From contig CAZPEP010000019.1 in the NCBI GenBank assembly GCA_964585685.1, positions 1-49,741 of the forward strand: 49,741 bases of DNA, read 5' to 3'. Made by a program: the position numbers and the translations under genes. The stretch comes from JALHVH01 sp964585685. Its GTDB lineage: Bacteria > Acidobacteriota > Aminicenantia > Aminicenantales > Saccharicenantaceae. Within the stretch, counting starts at the first letter, position 1. The number at the start of each line of letters is the position of its first letter. This document shows positions 16,457 through 24,912 of the stretch, in pieces. The notes beneath the pieces are model-generated. The model ran no database searches and was not told the origin of the DNA. It saw nothing but the letters and a program-made list of their open reading frames with translations.

Positions 16457-16768
16457 TTCTACTTCCCTTAGTAGATCCCTGAAAGAATCCGGGCCAGGCG
16501 GACAGGGAATTCCCGCTTTTCAGCGGCCAACCTAGGCCCGGACGTTGCGATCATTCTGACCCTACCTTAGACCGATGCTCGAACAGCGTCAAGGCGGCAG
16601 AATTATGTTCCGACAATTCCGCTAGACACACTCCGCGTTTGTGCCACATTTGTGCCACATGACTGTCCAATTCGGTACTTTTTGGGGCAAGCGCAGGCAA
16701 AGTTGATAGACCCCTGATTAGAGGCCTAAGTGCATGATTATGCGAGGCTATATGGGGAGAAAAGGGAG
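16457..16768. other. Noncoding element-to-tRNA junction
   Basis: No gene is seen in these 312 bases. They hold the inverted copy of the 21-bp repeat at 16638-16658 (two units of GTGGCACAAAT on the minus strand) and then run to the 3' end of tRNA-Arg. If the element integrated here the attachment core should lie in the tRNA 3' part (about 16769-16805); I found no second copy of that stretch in the window. Confidence 0.5.
16638..16658 (-). repeat. Inverted copy of the 11134-11155 repeat
   Basis: On the minus strand this reads as two tandem GTGGCACAAAT units (last base of the second missing), identical over 21 bases to 11134-11154. Confidence 0.8.
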
Positions 16769-16842
<74 letters not shown>

Positions 16843-16912
16843 GCGGGATATCGGTCAGCCTAATGTTATACCTGAAACACCGACGCCCGGCAAGGCGGCC
16901 CGGGCGGGCGCG

Positions 16913-17060
16913 TCACAGAATGAACTCGAGCCCCATTCGCAGCGAGACGATGTCGTTCGCGGGAAGATAGTCGGCGCTCGCATCGATGTTTAGCCGTCGG
17001 TCCCGTCTATATCGAATTCCCCCGACCAGCTTGACGGCGGCGGGCCGATGAGAACGCAAT
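16913..17060 (-). pseudogene. C-terminal fragment of an outer-membrane beta-barrel protein
   Basis: Between the tRNA and the receptor terminator a minus-strand frame ends at a TGA at 16913. It encodes about 45 residues, including VKLVGGIRYRRDRRLNIDASADYL and DIVSLRMGLEFIL. Alternating strands ending in a C-terminal aromatic/hydrophobic strand are typical of outer-membrane barrels. There is no start or upstream domain, so it is a remnant. The remainder of 16843-17177 shows no gene. Confidence 0.4.
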
Positions 17061-17120
17061 GCAGGAGGGCCCTGACTGCGCCCCGCCCAAGCAGGAGGTG
17101 GTCCAATCCGAATTCCTCCC

Positions 17121-17160
17121 CAAAAAAAAGAGGCGGCATTTAGGGTATGCCGCCTCTTAT
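17121..17160 (-). terminator. Intrinsic terminator of the first TonB receptor gene
   Basis: A perfect 12-bp stem (17128-17139 with 17147-17158, GC-rich GAGGCGGC core) with a 7-base loop is followed on the minus strand by eight T residues. It lies 18 bases after the receptor stop codon. Confidence 0.95.
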
Positions 17161-17177
17161 AAGGTTCTTAGAACCGG

Positions 17178-19841
17178 TTAAAACTGGTATCGGACCCCGA
17201 ACTGGGCCAACCGCCCGGACTGGATACCGAGCGTCTTTCCGAACGGGGTGGAAGCACCAAACCTTGTATAGAGGCTGGTCGTCGTGTTGGCGTTCAGGGC
17301 GTTGTAGAGGTCCACGAAAACGCTCAGCTTGGAATCCCTGATATTGAAGTCCTTGCCAATCCTCAGGTCGAAGTAATGAAGGAACGGCATCCTGCGGCTG
17401 GAGGGCTTATCGGCAAGGAAAGAAACGACGCCCTGTTGACCGCCCAGATTGTAGGTGAAATAAGGGGCGTACTGGGCCCCGGACCGTCCCAGGTAATTGG
17501 TGCTCAGGATGATCCCGAGCGGCGCGTACCAGATCCCCTGGAACTTGAAGACGTGCGAGGCGTCGTCGGTCATCTGGAAGTCGTACATGGAGAAGTTGGG
17601 ATTGTCGAAACCGCCCAAGCCCATCATGCTGCTCGTGGTCAAAGCGTTGGCCTTGGTCAGGCCCAGGGTGTAGGAGAACCGGAACGAATAGTTGTGGGAG
17701 AGCTTCTTGTCCAATTCCACGATGACCCCCTGGTAATTGTTCTTGGCTCTCGGATCATTGTTGTAGAGCGTGTTGGATTCGTAGGGGGCGTCCGGCTTCA
17801 GCCTGTAAGCGGTCATCGGCTGCCCGGTGAGGGGGTTCGTGATCGTGATGGGGACATACCATTCGAGGCCCAGGTTCTGGTTGCTGTAGGTAACCGTCTT
17901 CTTGGTCTTCCGGTTGATGTAGCTGGCCTTGAAGCCGATATCCCTCGTGATGGCCCGGTCGACGGACAGGAGGAGCTCCTCGACATAGGGCCGCTGGAGA
18001 TCGGGGTCCAAGGTATACATTTCGGGCGAAGACTCGTAAACGAGGTTGAAGACCCCCGGAGCCCATACTTCATACATATAGAGCTTCGCCGTGTTGGGAT
18101 TGAGGCCGTAGAACCATGTCCACATCATGTGGGCATAGCGGGCATAGCCGACCTTGATCCCGGTCTTCCCGTTGCCGAAGGGATCGATCCCCAGGGACAG
18201 CCGCGGTTCGAAGTTCTTCCAATCCTTCAGGGGGACCGAAACCTTCTGTTGCTGCTGAGGGGGATTGTAGATGTGGACGAAGTTGTAGCGAAGCCCGATG
18301 TTCGCCACCAGGTGCTTGCTGATCTTCCAGGTGTCCTGGGCGAACCCGGCGAACTGGTTATACGGGTCGATCTGAGCGGAGACCCGGGCCGGGACGTACT
18401 TGTAGGCATACAACGGGATCCCTTCCCAGGTATCGTACATGACCATGCCATATTGGTCGGGGAAATAGTTCGAGGCATTCCTGGATTCGCCCCTTTCGTA
18501 CTCGAACCCGACCTTGAATTCGTGGTCGCCCGCCATGCCGTCGACGTACTGGCTCAGAGTGGCGTTGGATTGCCAGCGCAGCCGTTCCTGGATACAGTCG
18601 TTCGCGCTGCCGCTCTGGACGCCCGTGGCGTAGTCATAATAGATGACGCTCTGGGTCCGGGAGAGATAGTTCGTCGGCCTGTAGAGGGAGAAGCCGCGAA
18701 CTTCCAGGATCGTGTTCGGGGAGATGGTCCATAGCCAGTTGGCATTGTAAGCATAGGCCTGGATGGTCGTATTGAAGGTGGCTTCGGGCCGTGTGAACTG
18801 GCCGGCGAACATGAAGGGGTTCCGGGTCCTGTTGTAATTGAAGCTGAAGGAGAACCGGTGATTGGCGTTGGGCTGATAGCTCAACTTGACCATCGGGTTG
18901 ACCGTTGAATAGGGCGTATCCTCGGAGAATCCGGCGAGCCGGGTCTTGGACGGAGTGTATCCGGAGCTGAGGAAGAACCAGAGCTTGTCCTTGATGATCG
19001 GACCGCCGAGGCTGAAGTTGACCCCGTAGCTGTAGAGCGTCTGGGTCGTGGGGGCTTTCACGGGGGTTCCCTTGATGTTCAGCGCCTGCAGGTCGGAATT
19101 GGTGAAATACAGGCTGCCCTCCCCGCTGAACGTGTTCCCGCCGGACTTGGTGATGACGTTGACCACCGCGCCTCCGGCGTTCCCGAGCTCGGCCGGGTGG
19201 CCCGCGGTCTCGATCTGGACCTCTTCATACGCGTCCATCGATTGGCTGGCGCTCATGCCGCTCCCGCTTCCGGGATCGGTCACCTGGACGCCGTCGATGT
19301 TCCAGGAGTTCTCTCGGGATCCGGAATTGAAGACGGTTCCGCCGGTGACGCCTGGAACCAGGTTGAGGACGGCCGCCACGCTTCGCGAAACGGGAAGGTT
19401 CTTCAATTCCGTCGCGTCGATGTTCGTGGCCAGCTTCGTGTTTTCCACCGCGATGATCGGAGCCGCGCTGACAACGACGACCTCGGTTTCGAGCTTGGCG
19501 GGCTGCATCTGGATGCTCAGCTCCGTGGTCATGTTCAACAGGATGGTGATGTTCTCGGTCTTGTAGCTGCCGAATCCGATCAGCTTGGCGGACAGGGTGT
19601 AGAGCCCGGGCGGGAGAAAGGTAAAGCGGAACGAGCCCTTCTCATTGGTGACGCGCGAAAGCTGGGGCGTCATCAGGGCCGGGCTGGAGATCGTTACTTC
19701 CACCCCGGGCAGGGGCTGGTTTGGCCCCTCGGCGATCGTTCCCGTGAGAATGCCCGTCTTCACCACCTGGGCATTTCCGAGGATCGGCGACAGGAAGACG
19801 CAAAGAACCGACAATAAAAAGATGGTCTTGAGCTTATTCAT
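17178..19841 (-). CDS. Oar-like TonB-dependent outer-membrane receptor
   Basis: The 887-aa protein starts at 19841 (MNKLKTIFLL), with GGAGG before it; an ATG at 19913 would add an odd hydrophobic leader and overlap the promoter. A signal peptide (1-24, cut near NAQ) precedes a carboxypeptidase-regulatory-like beta domain (about 30-115: GILTGTIAEGPNQPLPGVEVTISSP...NEKGSFRFTFLPPGLYTL). Then comes a TonB plug (about 120-255: NLPVSRSVAAVLNLVPGVTGG, DGVQVTDPG, GGAVVNVITKSGGNTFSGEGS) and a 22-strand-type barrel ending FGVRYQF. It probably imports large peptides or other oligomers using TonB energy. It is divergent from two S41 protease genes and homologous to the receptor at 38832-41528. Ligand unknown. 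Confidence 0.9.
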   Translation of the reverse strand: MNKLKTIFLLSVLCVFLSPILGNAQVVKTGILTGTIAEGPNQPLPGVEVTISSPALMTPQLSRVTNEKGSFRFTFLPPGLYTLSAKLIGFGSYKTENITILLNMTTELSIQMQPAKLETEVVVVSAAPIIAVENTKLATNIDATELKNLPVSRSVAAVLNLVPGVTGGTVFNSGSRENSWNIDGVQVTDPGSGSGMSASQSMDAYEEVQIETAGHPAELGNAGGAVVNVITKSGGNTFSGEGSLYFTNSDLQALNIKGTPVKAPTTQTLYSYGVNFSLGGPIIKDKLWFFLSSGYTPSKTRLAGFSEDTPYSTVNPMVKLSYQPNANHRFSFSFNYNRTRNPFMFAGQFTRPEATFNTTIQAYAYNANWLWTISPNTILEVRGFSLYRPTNYLSRTQSVIYYDYATGVQSGSANDCIQERLRWQSNATLSQYVDGMAGDHEFKVGFEYERGESRNASNYFPDQYGMVMYDTWEGIPLYAYKYVPARVSAQIDPYNQFAGFAQDTWKISKHLVANIGLRYNFVHIYNPPQQQQKVSVPLKDWKNFEPRLSLGIDPFGNGKTGIKVGYARYAHMMWTWFYGLNPNTAKLYMYEVWAPGVFNLVYESSPEMYTLDPDLQRPYVEELLLSVDRAITRDIGFKASYINRKTKKTVTYSNQNLGLEWYVPITITNPLTGQPMTAYRLKPDAPYESNTLYNNDPRAKNNYQGVIVELDKKLSHNYSFRFSYTLGLTKANALTTSSMMGLGGFDNPNFSMYDFQMTDDASHVFKFQGIWYAPLGIILSTNYLGRSGAQYAPYFTYNLGGQQGVVSFLADKPSSRRMPFLHYFDLRIGKDFNIRDSKLSVFVDLYNALNANTTTSLYTRFGASTPFGKTLGIQSGRLAQFGVRYQF

Positions 19842-19865
19842 TTTGCCTCCCCAATTAGATTCCAT

Positions 19866-19909
19866 TAATATCCATATATATAATATTATGCTAATTAAAA
19901 TAATGTCAA
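19866..19909 (-). promoter_or_regulatory. Promoter and AT-rich dyad of the first receptor gene
   Basis: On the minus strand TTGACA (19909-19904) is followed after 18 bases by TATTAT, with TAATAT at 15-base spacing as alternative. Over it lies an inverted repeat with arms TAATAT at 19866-19871 and ATATTA at 19883-19888. It is a distant relative of the palindrome at the other promoters. Confidence 0.6.
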
Positions 19910-20048
19910 TCATTATTTATATCGGACGGGATATGGCCGGCGAACCAGCCGGAGGATCCCCATTATCAAGAAAGCTCATCCTATATTCGTTTCCCCCTTC
20001 ATTCATAACGACGCCTTTCATAAGCGCTGAAAAATATGAGGATTTCTA

Positions 20049-20078
20049 TTGACATGTTTATATTTATACATAGATATA
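20049..20078 (+). promoter_or_regulatory. Promoter with AT-rich palindrome (operator site A)
   Basis: TTGACA at 20049-20054 is followed by a 16-base spacer and TAGATA at 20071-20076. The 20-mer TATATTTATACATAGATATA at 20059-20078 is an imperfect palindrome, with eight of ten base pairs complementary. It overlaps the spacer and -10, so a bound protein should repress. Confidence 0.7.
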
Positions 20079-20107
20079 TATTTCGTGGTTTGTCCAAGGA
20101 GGCCGTC

Positions 20108-22408
20108 ATGAAGAGGATCGGATCGGCGCTTTTACTAATTCTGGTCATCGCTGGAATGTCCGCCGGGACCCCCGCGATCGCCGCCCAGGATGATCCTGCC
20201 GGGAAGGTTCCGTCGGGCGAGCGACTAGCCGGGCTCTGCAGGCTCTGGGGCGTCGTAAAGTTCTGCCATCCCTATCTTGCGACAAGGGAGATCGACTGGG
20301 ACACGGCGCTGATCAGGACGCTCCCGATGGTCCGGGACGCTAAGACGCCCGAAGAATACAAGAGCGCGCTGCAATCGCTTCTCGCATACCTGAACGATCC
20401 CGCGACCGGAGTGGATCAAGGCCCGGGGCCCGGCCAGGAGCCTTCCGCGGCGGAACCCTCCGCCCCGGGAAAGCCCCAGCCCTATGTCGAAAGGACCGAG
20501 GACGGCATCTCGGTTCTCGTCGCCAGCGATTACGGCCAATTCGCAGACGGCAAGGTCAGCTGGGCGAAGCTGTTCACGGATTTTCAGGCGGCGTTCGCCG
20601 AAGCGGCCAAGTCCTCCAAAGTTGTGATCGATCTGAGGAACCTGAGCGGCGCTCCGGTCTCGTTCACCATGAGCATGGCCTTTTCCAGGAACTTTCCCGC
20701 GATCCTGGCCCGAGAGGTCATTCTGCCTCCCACGAGATTCCTGAGCCATGAAGGCTACCCCTCCCAGAGGGAATCGACCTATGCTTATCATTCGGACCTT
20801 TCGATCCGGAGCGGCGGCGTCCTGCGGCCCGTCAATCCGGAGGGGCCCAAACCGGAGACGCTGGTCTTTCTCCTCAACAGGAACAGCGCCGATCTTTCGC
20901 TTCTCCTAACGGCCCTTCAGGACAGGGGGCTCGCGACCGTGATCCAGGAAGGGGACTTGGACCCGGGCCTGGGGATCCCGTCGATCCCCCTCGATCTTCC
21001 CGACTCGTTGAAAGCTCATGTCCGCTGCGCCGAGATCTTGCGCAAGGACGGAGACTTTGATTATCGCCCGGATCTCGTCGTGGAATCGGACGCGCGCGAG
21101 ACGGCCCTCGAGTTTCTGCGCGGCCGGAAGAAGATCGTCCAGCCCGGTCGGCCGCCAGGGGCCGGGGGATCCTCTTTTCACGGATTTTCGGTGGCCGAAA
21201 GGACCTATCCGGAAATGACCTATCCCGACCGGGACTACCGTCTTCTCGCGCTCTTTCGATTTTGGAACATCATCGACCGCTTCTATCCCTACAAGGAGCT
21301 CTTGGATCAGGCTTGGGACAAGACGCTCCTGGAGTTCATTCCGAGGATGGAAGCCGCCAAGGACGCTTCCGGATACGTCATGACGGTCGCGGAGCTCCTG
21401 ACCCGGATTCAGGATTCCCACGGGACGATCTCAAGCCCCCTGTATTCCCAGTATCTCGGCACCAATTTTTCTGGGATCGTCATTTCTTTCATTGAAGGCC
21501 GTTCCGTCGTCGTCAAGGTCCCCGATCCCCTGGCCAGGGAAAGGGGAATCGAGGCGGGGGACGTCGTCATTTCCGTCGACGGGGAGAAAGCGGAGGACCG
21601 GCGCGCCCGTCTGAAAAAGGTCATCGCCGCCTCGACGACCGGCCGGCTCGAGGCGATCGTGGACATGCGCTTCCTGGCGGGAAACAAGGAGAATCCCTCG
21701 ATAAAGCTTGCGGTTCGGAAAGCGTCCGGAAAGGTCATGGACGTCGAGCTTCCGCGAACGCCTCCCCAGGCGGGCGCCGCTCCGGAAGCTCCGAAGCTCC
21801 CCAACTTCGGGGTGCTGCCCAGCGGTTTCGGGTATATCGATCTTGGGCGTCTCCTGGATTCGGACGTGGGGCTGGCCCTCGAGGCCGTGAAAAAGACGCC
21901 CGGCCTGATCCTGGATATGCGCGGCTATCCCATCGGAGGGACCTGGCTTCTGGCGGGCCGGCTGGCGACGTCCAGGAAATCGTTCGCCATCCTCGAATTC
22001 CCCATGTATTCGGGCGAGGCGGGGATTTTCAGCCGGCGCCGGGAACTCCAGGACCTCGAGCCCAATCCCGAACATTTCGACTACAAGGGAAAGATCGCCG
22101 TCCTCATCCACGGGTCGACGCAAAGCGCGGCCGAGCACACATGCCTGCTGCTGGAGACCGTCGCCGACGTCACCTTCGTAGGAAGCCCGACCAGCGGAGC
22201 CGACGGAAATATCACCTATACTTTTCTCCCAGGGAACATCGCCCTTTCTTTCACCGGGATGGGCGTTCTTCACGCCGACGGACGCCAGCTCCAGAGGAAA
22301 GGGATCCAGCCCCACATCCGGGTCGAGCCGACGATCAAGGGCATCCGCAGCGGCCGCGATGAGATTCTTGAGAAGGCCGTCGAATTTCTAAAGAAACGGC
22401 GCGGCTGA
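20108..22408 (+). CDS. Exported S41-family (C-terminal processing/tricorn-type) protease
   Basis: The 766-aa protein starts at 20108 (MKRIGSALLL) after AAGGAGG; the frame back to 20036 crosses the promoter. A signal peptide ends near AIAAQ (about residue 24). An N-terminal helical region carries LCRLWGVVKFCHPYLATREIDWD and is repeated around residue 380 (LLALFRFWNIIDRFYPYKEL). A PDZ-like domain follows (about 460-560, GIEAGDVVISVDGEKA), then the S41 catalytic domain with GFGYIDLGRL, LILDMRGYPIGG and GSTQSAAEH, with Ser673 as likely nucleophile, then SPTSGADGNIT. It should cleave peptides in the periplasm. It is a close paralogue of the next gene and of 36417-38738. Confidence 0.88.
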   Translation: MKRIGSALLLILVIAGMSAGTPAIAAQDDPAGKVPSGERLAGLCRLWGVVKFCHPYLATREIDWDTALIRTLPMVRDAKTPEEYKSALQSLLAYLNDPATGVDQGPGPGQEPSAAEPSAPGKPQPYVERTEDGISVLVASDYGQFADGKVSWAKLFTDFQAAFAEAAKSSKVVIDLRNLSGAPVSFTMSMAFSRNFPAILAREVILPPTRFLSHEGYPSQRESTYAYHSDLSIRSGGVLRPVNPEGPKPETLVFLLNRNSADLSLLLTALQDRGLATVIQEGDLDPGLGIPSIPLDLPDSLKAHVRCAEILRKDGDFDYRPDLVVESDARETALEFLRGRKKIVQPGRPPGAGGSSFHGFSVAERTYPEMTYPDRDYRLLALFRFWNIIDRFYPYKELLDQAWDKTLLEFIPRMEAAKDASGYVMTVAELLTRIQDSHGTISSPLYSQYLGTNFSGIVISFIEGRSVVVKVPDPLARERGIEAGDVVISVDGEKAEDRRARLKKVIAASTTGRLEAIVDMRFLAGNKENPSIKLAVRKASGKVMDVELPRTPPQAGAAPEAPKLPNFGVLPSGFGYIDLGRLLDSDVGLALEAVKKTPGLILDMRGYPIGGTWLLAGRLATSRKSFAILEFPMYSGEAGIFSRRRELQDLEPNPEHFDYKGKIAVLIHGSTQSAAEHTCLLLETVADVTFVGSPTSGADGNITYTFLPGNIALSFTGMGVLHADGRQLQRKGIQPHIRVEPTIKGIRSGRDEILEKAVEFLKKRRG

Positions 22409-22492
22409 AGAGCGTCGGCCGTGCGGGCGGCCCCGGGCGGAGGACCGCGACGGATTCCCCGTTCCGGCGCGCGAGGAAGCCATGGATTTCTT

Positions 22493-22522
22493 TTAACAAG
22501 TTTATATTTATACATAGATAGA
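22493..22522 (+). promoter_or_regulatory. Promoter with AT-rich palindrome (operator site B)
   Basis: TTAACA (22493-22498), a 16-base spacer and TAGATA (22515-22520) repeat the architecture of site A. The 20-mer at 22503-22522 matches site A in 18 of 20 bases and lies in a GC-rich neighbourhood, so the similarity is not background. Part of it may reflect the recent duplication of the two protease genes together with their promoters. Confidence 0.7.
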
Positions 22523-22552
22523 TAATATCCTGCGGTTTTCAAGGAGGACGCC

Positions 22553-24844
22553 ATGAAGAAGGTCGGATCGCTGCTTTTCATGTTCCTGTTCATCGCCGGC
22601 TTGACTGCCGGAGCGCCCGTGATCGCCGCCCAGGTCGATCCTGCCGGGAACGGACCGTCCAGCGAGCGGCTGGCCGGACTCTGCCGGCTCTGGGGATTAA
22701 TCAAGTTCTGCCATCCCTATCTGGCCACAAAGAGGATCGACTGGGACGCCGCCCTGATCGAGACGCTCCCTTTGGTCCGGGAGGCCGAATCGGCCGAGGC
22801 CTACGAAAAGGCCCTGACGTCGCTTCTCGATCGCCTCGACGATCCCCTCACGGCCATTGAAAAGGGGCCTTCTCCCGTCGCCGATCCTTCGTCCGTGACG
22901 TCGGATCCCAGCATCCAGGGAAAATCACAGCCCTTTGTCGAAAGCACGGAAGACGGGATCGCCGTCGTCGTGGCCAACGATTACCGGCAGTTCTCGACCG
23001 AAAACACGGGTTGGGCCAAGATCATCGCCGATTTCAAGAAGGCCTTCGTAGAGGCGGCGAAGTCGCGCCGGGTCCTGATCGATCTGCGGAATCTCGGCGG
23101 TCCTTATTCCTATCTCCTCACTCTGGCCGTGTCCGATAACCTCTCCTGGCTCCTGGACCGGGACATCATCCTGCCGCCTCTCCGGTTCCTTTCTTATATG
23201 GGGTACCCCTCTCAAAAAGAGCCGATGATCTATCATGCCGAATTGGCGACACAAAGCGGCGGCTGCGTCCGGGCCCTGGGCTCATCGGGACAGGTTCCGG
23301 ATCGCATCGTTTTCCTTCTGAACAAGGATAGCAACGGCCTGGCGCTTCAACTGGCCGCTCTTCAGGACGAGGGGAGGGCGTATGTCGTCCAGGAAGGAGA
23401 GGCGGGTCCCGCCCCCGGAGTCCCGACCATGGATCTCGATCTCCCCGATTCCCTCCGGGTCAGGGTCCGGTGCGCCGAGATCCTGAAGAAGGGCGGAGGC
23501 GTCGATTTCCGGCCGGACCTCGTCGTCGGCGCCGACGCCCGGACGGCCGGACTCGAGATCCTGCGCGGGGAACGGCAGCTCGAGCGGCCGCAACCGGCAG
23601 AGGACGCCGGCGACGCGCTTCAGGAGTTCACGTTGGTTGATAGATCCTATCCGGACATGGCCTATCCGGACAGGAATTACCGGCTTCTGGCCCTCTTCCG
23701 CTTTTGGAACGTCATCGACAAGTTCTTCCCTTACAAGGACCTCATGGACCAGCCCTGGGACAGGACGCTTCTCGAATTCATCCCGAAGATGGACGCCGCG
23801 CGTGATGCCCTCGAATACACGCTGACGGTCGCTGAGCTCACGGCCCGGATCCAGGATTCGCATGGGATGATCATCAATCCGATTTACACCGGGTACACGG
23901 GCCACGCGAATCCCGCCGTCCAGGTCAGCTTCGCCGAAGGCCTGTCCGTCATATCGCTGATCAAGGACCCGGCCCTTGGGAAGAAAGGGATCGATCGCGG
24001 AGATATCGTCCTGTCCGTGGACGGCGAAAAGGCGGAGGCCCGTCGGGCCCTTCTTAAAAAGGTCCTGCCGGCCTCGACGATCGGACGTCTCGAAGCAAAG
24101 GTGGACATGACGCTCCTGGCCGGAGATCCTGAGAAGCCCGCCGCGCTTTCCCTACGAAAGGCTTCCGGGAAGGTCGTGAAGGTGACCCTGCCGCGCACGC
24201 TGGAGGTGCCCCTCAGGCCGGAGTCGTCGTCCTTGCCGAACTTCACCGTGCTTCCCAGCGGTTTCGGCTATATCGATCTCGGCCGGCTCCTGGATGCTGA
24301 TGTCGGGCCCGCGCTCGAAAAGATCAAAGGCACTCCGGGTTTGATCCTGGATATGCGTGGATATCCCATCGGGGGGACCTTCCGGCTGATCTCGCGGCTG
24401 GCCAGGGAGAGGAAGCTCTTCACGCTGTTTGAGTTCCCGGAGTATTCCGGGGATTCCGGATACTTTTCAACGCGGGAGGAGCCCGGCTACGTGGATCCGG
24501 CCCCCGATCACTTCGATAATCCGGGGAAGATCGCGGTTCTCATCCACGGATCGACCCAAAGCGCCGCCGAGCACACCTGCCTCGGGCTGGAGACGGTCGC
24601 CGACGTCACCTTTATCGGAAGTCCCACGAGCGGGGCCAACGGGAATATCACGTATGCGGTCGTACCGGGGAATATCGTCCTGCGGTTCACGGGGATGGGC
24701 GTCCGCCACGGCGACGGCCGCCAGCTTCAGCGAAAAGGCATCCAGCCCCACATCCGCGTCGAGCCGACTATCGACGGCATCCGCAACGGGCGCGACGAAA
24801 TCCTGGAGAAGGCCGTCGAATTCCTGAAGAATGGGCGAGGCTGA
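22553..24844 (+). CDS. Exported S41-family protease, tandem paralogue
   Basis: The 763-aa protein begins at an ATG preceded by AAGGAGG. It shares the full layout of its upstream neighbour: signal peptide (to about residue 25), the LCRLWGLIKFCHPYLATKRIDWD region, LLALFRFWNVIDKFFPYKDL, a PDZ-like domain and the S41 core LILDMRGYPIGG, GSTQSAAEH (Ser670) and SPTSGANGNIT, ending VEPTIDGIRNGRDEILEKAVEFLKNGRG. The pair arose by tandem duplication. It has its own promoter (site B), so the two can be expressed separately. The last part (catalytic domain) is much better conserved between the copies than the N-terminal half, suggesting different substrate specificity. Confidence 0.88.
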   Translation: MKKVGSLLFMFLFIAGLTAGAPVIAAQVDPAGNGPSSERLAGLCRLWGLIKFCHPYLATKRIDWDAALIETLPLVREAESAEAYEKALTSLLDRLDDPLTAIEKGPSPVADPSSVTSDPSIQGKSQPFVESTEDGIAVVVANDYRQFSTENTGWAKIIADFKKAFVEAAKSRRVLIDLRNLGGPYSYLLTLAVSDNLSWLLDRDIILPPLRFLSYMGYPSQKEPMIYHAELATQSGGCVRALGSSGQVPDRIVFLLNKDSNGLALQLAALQDEGRAYVVQEGEAGPAPGVPTMDLDLPDSLRVRVRCAEILKKGGGVDFRPDLVVGADARTAGLEILRGERQLERPQPAEDAGDALQEFTLVDRSYPDMAYPDRNYRLLALFRFWNVIDKFFPYKDLMDQPWDRTLLEFIPKMDAARDALEYTLTVAELTARIQDSHGMIINPIYTGYTGHANPAVQVSFAEGLSVISLIKDPALGKKGIDRGDIVLSVDGEKAEARRALLKKVLPASTIGRLEAKVDMTLLAGDPEKPAALSLRKASGKVVKVTLPRTLEVPLRPESSSLPNFTVLPSGFGYIDLGRLLDADVGPALEKIKGTPGLILDMRGYPIGGTFRLISRLARERKLFTLFEFPEYSGDSGYFSTREEPGYVDPAPDHFDNPGKIAVLIHGSTQSAAEHTCLGLETVADVTFIGSPTSGANGNITYAVVPGNIVLRFTGMGVRHGDGRQLQRKGIQPHIRVEPTIDGIRNGRDEILEKAVEFLKNGRG

Positions 24845-24870
24845 AGAAAGCCGATGCGGCGCGCCCTCAA

Positions 24871-24899
24871 CGGGAAACGGAGACGGTCTCCGTTTCCCG
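24871..24899. terminator. Bidirectional hairpin between convergent genes
   Basis: A 14-bp perfect inverted repeat (arms begin CGGGAAACGGAGAC) with a single-base centre lies between the stops of the second S41 gene and the convergent amidohydrolase operon. It lacks clear T runs, so termination may not be fully intrinsic. Confidence 0.75.
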
Positions 24900-24912
24900 G
24901 AGCGCGCGGCGC

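Noticed and set aside
19842..19913. Longer N-terminus of the first receptor
   Set aside because: The added residues would come from promoter DNA, and the ATG at 19841 has a GGAGG site and gives a standard signal peptide.
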